18,261 bases of DNA from Conidiobolus incongruus B7586 (Eukaryota; Entomophthoromycota; Entomophthoromycetes; Entomophthorales; Conidiobolaceae): positions 1 through 18,261 of the forward strand of contig JNEM01011403.1 in assembly GCA_000697335.1 (NCBI GenBank). Direction: 5' to 3'. The translations under genes were made by a program, and so were the position numbers. Position 1 is the stretch's first letter. Each line of letters starts with the position of its first letter. The notes under the pieces are model-generated. The model was not told the origin of the DNA. It was given only the letters and a program-made list of their open reading frames with translations, and ran no database searches. Shown here piece by piece: positions 1 through 8,979 of the stretch.

Positions 1-1191
1 ATATAAAATAAAAAAACTAAAATTAAATAATAAATTATTATAGATAATAAATGATAAATCTTTTTATATTATTATTTATCAAAATATTAAATAAAATATA
101 AAGTTATATAAATTTAATAAATAATAATATAGATATAATATTAAAGAGAACTTAATACAAAATAATATAGCTTATAATAAAGTATCAATAATATAATAGA
201 ATAATATAAATATAGAAAGAATTTATTTAAAATATTAATAAAATAAATGAATATAAATATACTAGATTCTGAATAAGATATTATCAATATAGCTAATATT
301 AATAAGAATAGTTTTAATCCAAAAATATTGATAATAATTAAAAAATCATAAAAATTAATAAGGGAGAAAAAGCCATATTTATTAATCAATTTAATAATAT
401 TTATATAATTAAATTACCTTTGAAAATATAAATTACTTAATTAATTTAAAGTCAAATAAATTATATTAAATTATATATAAGAGTTTTGAGAATTAGTTTT
501 TTAACAAATTAACCTAAAATAATCTATTTGATAAATTTTAAAGATAAATATTTTTTTATAAGTAAATATTAATTAATATAAAATATAATAACATATGTTA
601 TTTTTTTCATTTATTACAGGATATTTAATTAATAATTAATTTTATAAGGGCTTTTTCAACATAATTATTTTTAATTAATAATTTTATTATAATATAAAGA
701 TAATGATTATTTTATTTAATATTTTTAAAATATATAAAGTTAAATTTATAAGAAATTTCCTAATTAAAAATAATTAAAAAGAATTATAGTTTCTGATATA
801 TTTATTAAATTATAACATATATTATTATAAAATATATTTATAAGAAAGAAAATTTTTACAAATTATTTTAATTAATTTATAAAACATTAAACTTCAGTCT
901 TAAATAAAAAGAACTATTATTTAAGTGATAGAAGCTTGCTAAAAATATAGCAAAAGATTATTAATAATTAATAATGGTGTTATGTTTGAAATATATATAT
1001 ATATATATATATATTTGAAATTTATATATTAAAATTTTTATTTAAATTTAATTTTGAAATAATAATATCATATAACAATTTGTATTAAAGGAATTTTAGT
1101 ATTAAATTTATGATTCAGGACTATTTTTGGTTTTATTAACAGACACTTGTATAGTATAATTTGTTTTTTGGGTTATATATTAATTTGCTTT
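1..1191. other. AT-rich intergenic DNA, no gene seen
   Basis: This stretch is almost entirely A and T, with homopolymer and AT/TAA runs. The only notable open frame is a minus-strand one at 141-389. It encodes a low-complexity Ile/Leu/Phe/Tyr string, as expected from translating AT-only DNA, and shows no domain. Composition becomes less extreme after about 1100. No RNA gene or splice-linked exons could be supported before 1192. Confidence 0.7.
991..1014. repeat. (AT)12 microsatellite
   Basis: Twelve uninterrupted AT dinucleotides lie between two copies of TTTGAA-like sequence. This is a simple repeat, self-complementary and so able to form a hairpin, in non-coding DNA. Confidence 0.9.
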
Positions 1192-1194
1192 TGA

Positions 1195-1570
1195 TTAAAA
1201 AGTTGTTTAATATCAAAAACTAGGAAAACCAATTTCCACCAAGAGTTAGTATAATTCTAATTTTTTCACCATTATCCTAATATTTTAGACTGACTGATAA
1301 GTTGCCAACTTGTTTTTATAATTTAACACCAGAAACATAGCGAAAATTGTTTATACTGGCCAAAAGATAACAGTAGCGTATTTAGTGATTTATTGTCTGA
1401 AACTAAATACAGTTATAAAATAATATCCAAGTATCTGTGATGCAAGCGATAGTTTGACTAAGCCTTGATTAAATATTGATAAGCATGCCTAGAACAAGTG
1501 AAAATTCCGGGGATGGTAAAGCTAATGTAATTTATTGGAATAATCCATTTATCAAGTTTTATTAGAATGA
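1195..1570 (+). pseudogene. possible multi-exon gene or gene relic, unrecognised
   Basis: Four short segments of coding-like composition can be joined across introns of the size used by neighbouring genes. They are 1195-1244, intron 1245-1288 (44 nt); 1289-1430, intron 1431-1483 (53 nt); 1484-1515, intron 1516-1565 (50 nt); then a stop at 1568-1570. Junction phases agree at 1244/1289 (a split Glu codon) and 1430/1484 (a split Asn codon). Readable pieces include NFHQELTDKLPTCFYNLTPE and CLYWPKDNSSVFSDLLSETK. Within the second segment, near 1335-1341, the frame changes by one base, so the model is not intact: it is a relic, a wrong model or a sequence error. No start codon is assigned and no family is recognised. 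The minus strand here also has short open stretches, so this is only a candidate. Confidence 0.22.
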
Positions 1571-1799
1571 ACAAACTCAAATAACCAAAAATTAATATTG
1601 ATTTTAAAGATAAAAAAATATGGATGTTAAATATTTGAGAAAAAACCATAAACTTGACTTTACAAATTAAATCAGATGAATTTTTTTTTTTGGAATTAAT
1701 AACTAAAGAAAATTTTTCTCAAAAAATTCCAACTGTCTAAATATTAAATCAAAACAATTCAAAATGGTTATTAAATTATATTAACGGGAATTCAATTTT

Positions 1800-2410
1800 A
1801 ATTTAGCTCAATGGAGAATTAGGCTGTTTGTCTTTGAATAATAAATGATGTGTATTAATATTAAAGGTGTGTTGAAATACTTATTATCACACGTTAGTAT
1901 CACCAATACAGAAAGTCTCTTGGTGAAACTGGGGAAATAGATTGTTTTAGTCAATGATCTCGTGAATCGGTTATATCTCAAGTCTTGGTTGAGATTAGAT
2001 AAGCGAAACACTTTCTCCTGAAACTTGAGGAGGCAAATTGGGCCAATGAGAGGCGGAGAAGCGGGAACATTCAAAAGATGGTCAACTGTTTTCGGTTGAA
2101 AGGAGTGATGAAAATGTATGGTCACGTTGATTGCAATATCATTATGTTTCATTTTGGTATAATTTAGTTTGACTAATTATAATGGTAGTAGGATTGGGTA
2201 TTGGTTGGCTAGGGGTGGTGTTAAAACAAACTGGATGAATTGCCCAATGAACATAAGCAAAACCGTATGGTCAATTGGATAATGAGAGCCAATCAGAATG
2301 TGTAAAAGCGAAAGAGCATCAATGGGCCATCACCGAATCAGAGGTTGAGTACTGCTGATTCAACTCACATCCTATTCAAGTGGACATTCAATCTCGAATA
2401 TTGAATTTTA
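1800..2410 (+). promoter_or_regulatory. G+C-richer, CCAAT-rich region upstream of the Ras gene
   Basis: Composition here is clearly less AT-rich than the flanks, yet no convincing coding segment was found. CCAAT pentamers occur at 2043-2047, 2244-2248 and 2289-2293 on the plus strand. On the minus strand (ATTGG) they occur at 2193-2197, 2200-2204 and 2274-2278. The copy at 2289 is the fuller CCAATCAG form. A perfect 7-bp stem (1975-1981 with 1989-1995) also lies here. CCAAT boxes are bound by the Hap/NF-Y complex in fungi. The position, 340-830 bp before the Ras ATG, suggests upstream control DNA. That role is inferred, and a non-coding RNA cannot be excluded. Confidence 0.45.
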
Positions 2411-2513
2411 CTCTTTAACAATCTATAGAAAACATAGTAATACCATTCCATTTTTTAAAACATTCACTTTCAATTGTTAAACTCACAGATAATTCAAGCT
2501 TACTTTTACTAGT

Positions 2514-2536
2514 TTATTATTATTATTATTATTATT
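2514..2536 (+). repeat. (TTA)n microsatellite in a T-rich pre-ATG tract
   Basis: About seven TTA units begin a strongly T-rich, pyrimidine-biased stretch that runs to about 2600, just before the Ras start codon. Such tracts are common in fungal promoters and 5' leaders. No single TATA box stands out. Confidence 0.7.
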
Positions 2537-2628
2537 TTTATTTTTATTTTTAATTTTTTTTCTGCTCATCCTTTTTATTTTATTGTATATTCTTTTTATT
2601 AATATTCCCCATTAACATATAAAACAAA

Positions 2629-3571
2629 ATGCAACCTATGAAAGAATACAAAATAGTAGTTGTTGGTGGCGGTGGTAATTATTAAAACTTTAGTTACTTG
2701 GTTTAATTCTCAATATTATTTTTGACCATTTAAGGTGTTGGAAAATCTGCTATAACTATTCAATTTATTCAATCACACTTTGTTGACGAATATGATCCTA
2801 CTATTGAAGGTATTCATTCCTTTTCCTATTCACTACTTTCCATATTAATTTCCTTCCTTTAGACTCTTATAGAAAACAATGTGTAATCGACGATGATGTA
2901 GCTTTATTGGATGTTTTAGATACCGCTGGACAAGAAGAATATAGGTAAGTTTGATTATATGAACTTACTCCTTCTTTATTTACCTCATATCTTTACTAGT
3001 GCTATGAGAGAACAATATATGAGAACTGGTGAGGGATTCTTATTAGTTTATAGTATAACTTCAAGGTCCTCGTTTGAAGAAATTAGTACTTTTCACCAAC
3101 AGATATTGAGAGTACAAGATAGGGACAGTTTCCCAATAATTTTAATTGGAAACAAGAGTGATCTCGATAGCGAGAGGCAAGTTTCGCACCAAGGTAATTT
3201 TCTTAACTATTTAATTTGCTAAAATTTATTTCTTTATTTAAGCTTTGCTGAACAATTAAACACAAGTATACATATAATAACTATCATTTTTTATTCGGAA
3301 TAATTTTTATTATCATTAAACTAATCAATATTTCATTAATATTAACAAATATATTTTCAATTTTATAGAGGGACAAGATTTAGCTCAAGCTTTAAATTGT
3401 CAATTCATGGAAAGTAGTGCCAAGCAAAAAATTAATGTGGATGAAGCATTTTTCGCACTTGTTAAAGAGATAAGAAGATACAATAAGGAAAATTTCCATC
3501 ATAATACTTTAGAAAATGGACAAAATAAGAATACTTCTAACTCTTCGGGAGGATGTTGTATCATTATGTAA
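2629..3571 (+). CDS. ras1: Ras small GTPase (Ras1/Ras2-like), five exons
   Basis: Exons are 2629-2674, 2735-2809, 2863-2944, 3000-3193 and 3369-3571. Introns are 60, 53, 55 and 175 nt (phases 1, 1, 2, 1). The 600-nt CDS encodes 199 residues, usual for fungal Ras. The ATG follows A at -3 and gives the fungal-type start [15 protein letters not shown]. Motifs: P-loop at residues 13-20 with the first intron inside it; effector loop YDPTIE at 35-40; switch [17 protein letters not shown] at 60-74, keeping catalytic Gln64 (Gln61 of H-Ras); NKSD at 119-122; SAK at 149-151. The protein ends in Cys-Cys-Ile-Ile-Met. Cys196 opens a CaaX box whose final Met favours farnesylation, and Cys195 could be palmitoylated, so the product should sit on the inner plasma membrane. 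In fungi Ras switches adenylate cyclase and/or MAP-kinase signalling. All catalytic motifs are intact. Exon 4 read through its intron gives a misleading short frame at 2959-3222. Confidence 0.97.
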
Positions 3572-5933
3572 TTGCAAATTTATTTTAAATCAATGTGACT
3601 ACTCTCCTCTCATCCTCTATCTAACAACTCCTTTATCATTATTAACAACAGATTAAATAATCATGAATACATTGATTCTCTCCCTTTTTTATTTTTTTTT
3701 CTATTATCATTTTTATAATATTCTTTCTCATTTAATCTCTATTGTGTATACAATGTATTTGATAGCATTCATCATTATTACTATTACGATATAATAGCAT
3801 TTAATCACCCCACACCATATCTATCATATTTTCAAAATGAACATTCAATTTAATCCATATTTAATATTCTCTTAATGGGAATCTTTTCCGATAGTTCATT
3901 TCAACATATTCCATAGAATAATCTATATTAAATCAAGTTCATTGTATGGCCTCATTATTTCTAATATTTATATTTGTAATAATTAATGAAATTTAATATT
4001 CTTAATAAATTGTCATCACATATTATATCAAATTCTCACATTTGAATTATTTTTATTTTGATAAATTGATTTAGAAATGCATACGATGAGAAAGAATATG
4101 TATATTGACATCATAAAACACAGTTTATATAGTTTAAGTTAAACTTATATGGTATAAATTAACAAATATATTTTGAATATTTTTTAATTAATATAAAATG
4201 TGGTAAAAGATTTAAAACAAAACATTTCGAATTAAATCGACTTGACATTAAAACCGCTAATAAACCTTTTGGCATTATCTATAAGTTACTAAATTTAAAT
4301 TTCTATGATAGTTAGCTAGTTTGACATGTTTTGATAGTTTATCATCTCTAAAATATTTAAAATTTGTTATATTTATTATGCCATTGGGCGAAATGGCGTA
4401 GATATTCAAGTTAAATTTTAAAATATATTTCATATTACCCGCAAATTAAACCATTAAGAATTTATTAATGAATTTATTTTAAAAATGAGGTAATAAAATT
4501 AATGAACATAAAAAAAATATTAAAAATAAATCAAATATTTTGGGGTTTAAATATATTTAAATTACTATTATCAATACACTTTTCATTTACAAAGTTTGAG
4601 GTAGTGTCTTATGCTCCTTGGCTAGTAAACATAATTACTCATATAAACTTTATTATTTGAATAATAATACTATCAAGGTCACTCAAATACTTTATCAGTC
4701 AAAAATATTTCATTCAAACAAATACAGCTATCAGGTTATTGTAAGTTTTTATAATATTTATAAAATTTATACAATAATATAAAACAACAGAAAAATAAAA
4801 AAAAATAGAAATTTTTAAAATATACCATATATTATATTGTTTTAATAACATTTTTAAGCTAAAATATAGATCAAAAACCTATTTTTAAAAGTAACGATGA
4901 TCAATTTATTTTCCCCCTTATTTTGTACAATAAGTTTATATTCAGGTTACCATAAAAAATGGATTTTCGTTGATCAAATTAAACTTTAAAATATTTCTTG
5001 AAGAATAATATGATTTACAATTTTTTTATATATGTAAATATAAAGGATTAACTTGTACAGTAATTCTATTAATTCAATTTGATCTAACTGATTACAATTT
5101 CAAAAATTTATTGAATTTTATGTTTATACTTAGTTTAATTTACCACTCAAATTTTAGATGAAATTAAAGTTAATGCCAAATACAATTTTATAAATATATC
5201 TATTTGTTTACAATAACCTTAAAATATTAATAATCAGTCAATTTTTTTTATAAATAGTAATCTTATTTTCTAAGTTTAATCATTTTATTATTAAACTATC
5301 CCAGTTTAACTCTGTCTCCTAAATGTGAACAATATATTGACCAAATTATATAAATATATAAATATCTGCGCCCAGAATTTGTCAATTGCATACATACAAA
5401 ATATAGGTTTAGATTGATAAGCTGAAATTACTTATAACTTACCTATTAATTACATCATACTAACTTATAAGATGTATGAAATAACATCAATCAATCAAAT
5501 TTCAAAATAATGAACTCTTTAAATTCAAAAATACTCCAAATCTAAACAAAGTTAGCAAATATCTGTTAGTTTCTAATATTATATATTGTTAATTTATATT
5601 TTTACCATATAATCTATTTAAACATCAAAGCTATATTCGTTCCCTTAACATAATGTACTACCACTATAGAAAATGATATTATTTTTATCAATTAATCATA
5701 TATAATGGCCAAATAAAACATCACTAAAGAAGTGATATTGAATATTTTTAATAGCATATCATTAATAATTGATGTTTCAATTGATTTAATTTTTTATGAT
5801 ATAATCAATATAAAATCAACAATAATTTATAAAAATCAGACCTGAAGGAACAATCCCATAGTTTTTTAAAATACAAAAAATTGGTTAAATCAGCATTGCA
5901 TTCTAATTTAAATGATTTATACCATAATATAAA
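3572..5933. other. AT-rich intergenic DNA between Ras and the 5934 gene
   Basis: The first few hundred bases, pyrimidine-rich on the plus strand, are probably Ras 3' UTR and flank. The rest is AT-rich without a supported gene. A frame without an ATG is open from about 4602 to 4781, but runs of that length are expected by chance at this composition. A small perfect stem, GCCATT (4380-4385) with AATGGC (4392-4397), stands out only because it contains G and C. An ATTGG pentamer at 5880-5884 lies about 50 bp before the next gene. Confidence 0.6.
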
Positions 5934-6441
5934 ATGCATTCTAATAAAAGACCACCACCAACTTCAGCAACTAAAACATCCAGAAAACTTTTAAAAACTA
6001 CACCAGTTGATTTATTCTCTAATAAAGGTAAAAACTATGCTTGATTTTAGAAATTAGACTGCTAAATTTATTGAATAGTGAACTCCTTAGTACAAGAGTT
6101 GGGACTGAGTCAATTGGTCAATCAGTTGAATTTGGATCAATTTTTTTTATCATCAAGTAAATATATTCTATCAATTTTCACCAATATTATGCCATATTAA
6201 TTCACACTATTCTATCTATTATTAGAACCAAAATTTGTATTTCCAGGTAAATGAACCAATTAACCGAAAACCCGAGAGTTCCATTCATTAATCAAGAAGT
6301 TTAGAGCCTACAACTAACCTCACCCCATTTAATGAGAATGCCTCTAAATTGTCTCTAATTCAGACCAAAGTGGACAAATTTTTGGAATCTGAGTGGAGGT
6401 TTTCAGCATCTGAATACCCTCATCTTTGGCCAAAATCTTAA
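5934..6441 (+). CDS. unrecognised 109-residue protein, four exons
   Basis: Exons are 5934-6027, 6079-6156, 6226-6246 (21 nt) and 6305-6441. Introns are 51, 69 and 58 nt, each opening GTAAA and ending TAG, all in phase 1. The 330-nt sum gives 109 codons plus a stop. An in-frame TAA at 5925-5927 fixes the first ATG. The N-terminus (residues 1-31) is basic and rich in Pro, Thr and Ser. Exon 2 encodes a likely amphipathic helix with regularly spaced leucines (NSLVQELGLSQLVNQLNL). Exon 3 adds a short PKFVFP link. The C-terminus (about 64-109) is a second probable helix ending in EWRFSASEYPHLWPKS, with two Trp. There is no signal peptide or membrane span. I do not recognise the family. Two helical parts suggest a small subunit or adaptor, but no function can be assigned. 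The gene stands alone, over 2 kb from its neighbours. Support comes from phase-consistent splicing and coding-like composition. Confidence 0.7.
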
Positions 6442-7554
6442 TTTTATAGGATTTTACATATCTTCATATATCTTTACCTTTATCAAACTCTATTTAATTG
6501 TATTCAATTTGTTATTGTTATCAGCTTTTGTTTATCTAGTCATGATCATATGTTAATTTATATTCATTGATATTCGTACATTAAAAATCATCATTATTCT
6601 ACCTGAATATTCAAATTATGTTATCATTTAAATTTCATTTTATCATATATATTATTAAATATATCTTTTAATGTGTGTCATAATATATATTTCAATTAAT
6701 TTGAGATACATTTATATTGATAATTAATATTTTTAACTCCTAAACAATCAATTACTGGTATCTATTCAAATTTTTTATTTCTACTTCAAACTATTAATGG
6801 TGGATAAAATTTAAAACAAGTCATAATAATTCAAGAACTTAATAATTTGTTTTATTTAATATAATGATTTAATTTTATGTTAATATGCTGCTGATTATAG
6901 ATATATTATGATATTGTTATAGTTATTTATTAAAACAATTCCAAGTAATATTTAATATAACTTTTCCCCCTTTGAATAAAATTACTTATTATATAAAATA
7001 ATGAACAATATTTAAATTATTAAAAATTTACACATAATGAAATATAATTTTAGAATCAATGAATTTTATATTTAAAAAGTTATATAATATTCATCCTGTA
7101 ATAATTAAATAGTACATTAATATACTTTTTTTAATTTAATCTCAATACATCATTAAATCCTAATATTATTATAATATTATCAAAATGTTTAATCTCTCAA
7201 GGATAAATTTTAAAAAAATCTCAATATATTTGTTTAGTTTTGATGAGATTGAGAATGTTTCAATAAGAATATATACGTTTAATAAATGCATTCTATATTT
7301 CTGTTTTATTTTTATTACATTTCGGTTTCAATTATAGCAATTATTAATCATATTTATTTAATTGAAGTACTATTTTTTTTCTTAATTTGATTATATTTCA
7401 TTTAAATTAATAAAATTTTAGATAAAAATCTATAAAAGTGTTACTTATATAATATCGAATTAATTATACTTTTATCAAATTAAATGAAAATATACTGTAT
7501 TACTTATATTATTTAATATTATAAAGAAAAATAATTGGATAGTATATAACTCTA

Positions 7555-7841
7555 GGAGCGGACATAGATTGTTGAAAATTTGAAACCAATTCACAAGTTG
7601 AAAAATGAGATCTGGCAAAATATTTATTAGTTTGTGAAGATTTCATAATAATTAAAATGGACTAAATATAAAGAAATCAACAGTATACATAATTCTTTTT
7701 TATTCTAAAGTCAGCATAACAAAATTTGTTTCCTTTTTTTTGTTATATTTTACTCATCTTTTTTATTGTATAAATTTTTATTTGAATTTGGTTTCAAATT
7801 TTCCAAAATCAATATCCTCATCTAATTAATAAATCCGCACC
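7555..7841. repeat. imperfect inverted repeat, possible decayed foldback or MITE-like element
   Basis: GAAAATTTGAAACCAATTC at 7574-7592 is matched on the opposite strand by 7784-7803 with one extra base (19 of 20). Outside each arm lies a further related octamer: GGAGCGGA at 7555-7562, and the complement of GGTGCGGA at 7834-7841. The right arm has about 20 more bases between the two blocks. The spacer between inner arms is 191 nt of AT-rich DNA with no coding capacity. No clear target-site duplication was found. The arms are G+C-richer than their surroundings, which argues against coincidence, but no transposon family is recognised. Confidence 0.4.
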
Positions 7842-8873
7842 AATTTATTTGATTATCCCGAATTTCGCAAGGATATCCCAGGAGGTACCTAGTACATATA
7901 AAAGAATTGTTATATATATTTTAAAATTGATTGATATTTGCCAAATAAAATATCTGAACCATTTTAGAGACTTGTTTGAAATAGGTTGAACCACTTCAAT
8001 ATTTCATATTACTTGCTTAATATCATGTTAATATGTTCATAAATTACAATTGGCTCATTTATAATGAAAGTTTCATAAAATTAGATAATTTCAAAATAAT
8101 TGATAAGTACTTCAATGTTAAAGGACCTTTATTTATATTCACTAAAATAAGTGAACAATAGAAATTCAAAAAAAAAATAATTATAATAAGATCATTGTAT
8201 TTTCTTTTTCATTTAGTTGATTATTTCAAATATTAATAATTATAAGCTGTTCCCATTTATTATTACATTTTTAAACTCAATTCAATCAAGGTTAAATAGG
8301 AGAAAGAAAACCAAATTTAATTTTATCAACCATATATATTATATAAATTAATGTTTTTAATTATAGATAATAGTTATATATTATTTATTGAATCCAAAAA
8401 GATTGGGAAAATCAAACCTATATAATAATTTGATCCAGTTCGAAATAAGATAATGCATATTTTAAAATCACTCATATTAGTTGAAAAATGGTTAGATTAT
8501 AATTCAAATTGATAATAAAAATATCATATTATATAGTTAAAAATCTTAATCTAAATCAATTTGAACGTTATTAGGTAATCAACAATATTTGAAAATTATA
8601 CATATGTATTTTTGCCTAAATAATATTAAATGAAATATTTTTATAAAGATTATAAGATATGTTCATAAATTATTTGACATCCCTTTGTCTAAATATTTGA
8701 ATACTATAAATAAAGGATTATATATCAATAACTTACTAGCATATAAATGAATAAATATTTTTTATTCAAATTCTGTATAATTTTATCAATCAAGTTTTGA
8801 ATTTAAAAAATCATCAATTATAATAAACACTTTGATGAAATTATAAACATCAAAATATCATTTAATACAAAAT

Positions 8874-8879
8874 TTTATT
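8874..8879 (-). terminator. candidate AATAAA poly(A) signal of the H+-ATPase gene
   Basis: An AATAAA hexamer on the minus strand lies about 100 nt beyond the H+-ATPase stop codon, a suitable distance. Such hexamers are frequent by chance in DNA this AT-rich, so only position supports it. Confidence 0.25.
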
Positions 8880-8979
8880 AATGAGAGTAATAAAGTCTGA
8901 AATATGAAAGGGAGTATTCAATTAATGATAAATATGTACACACTATTATATATTTGTTTTCCATTCGTTTGAATACTAA

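Larger units (their letters stand above)
6442..8979. other. AT-rich intergenic DNA between the 5934 gene and the H+-ATPase
   Basis: This is the convergent space between a plus-strand gene and the minus-strand H+-ATPase, so it should hold both 3' ends. It is AT-rich throughout apart from a G+C-richer patch at about 7550-7900, which carries the imperfect inverted repeat listed separately. Short open stretches in that patch on the minus strand show no domain and no convincing splice pattern. No RNA gene was recognised. Confidence 0.6.

Noticed and set aside
141-389. Minus-strand frame of 82 codons, hydrophobic
   Set aside because: Almost pure Ile, Leu, Phe, Tyr, Asn and Ser, as expected from translating AT-rich DNA. 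Not a credible membrane protein.
1458-1649. Minus-strand frame of 63 codons
   Set aside because: Mostly a hydrophobic Ile/Leu/Phe string, with no domain. It overlaps the weak plus-strand exon candidate. Neither strand is certain, but this frame has less support.
1808-2152. Minus-strand frame of 114 codons upstream of Ras
   Set aside because: It shows no recognisable motif or convincing splice partners. The region is simply less AT-rich, so stops are rarer, and it is dense in CCAAT boxes, which fits regulatory DNA better.
2105-2220. Possible C/D-box small nucleolar RNA starting at a GTGATGA heptamer (a similar one at 14061)
   Set aside because: Neither heptamer has a CTGA box at a proper distance or a terminal stem.
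2959-3222. Plus-strand frame of 87 codons inside the Ras gene
   Set aside because: It is Ras exon 4 read with parts of the two flanking introns. The spliced five-exon model explains it fully.
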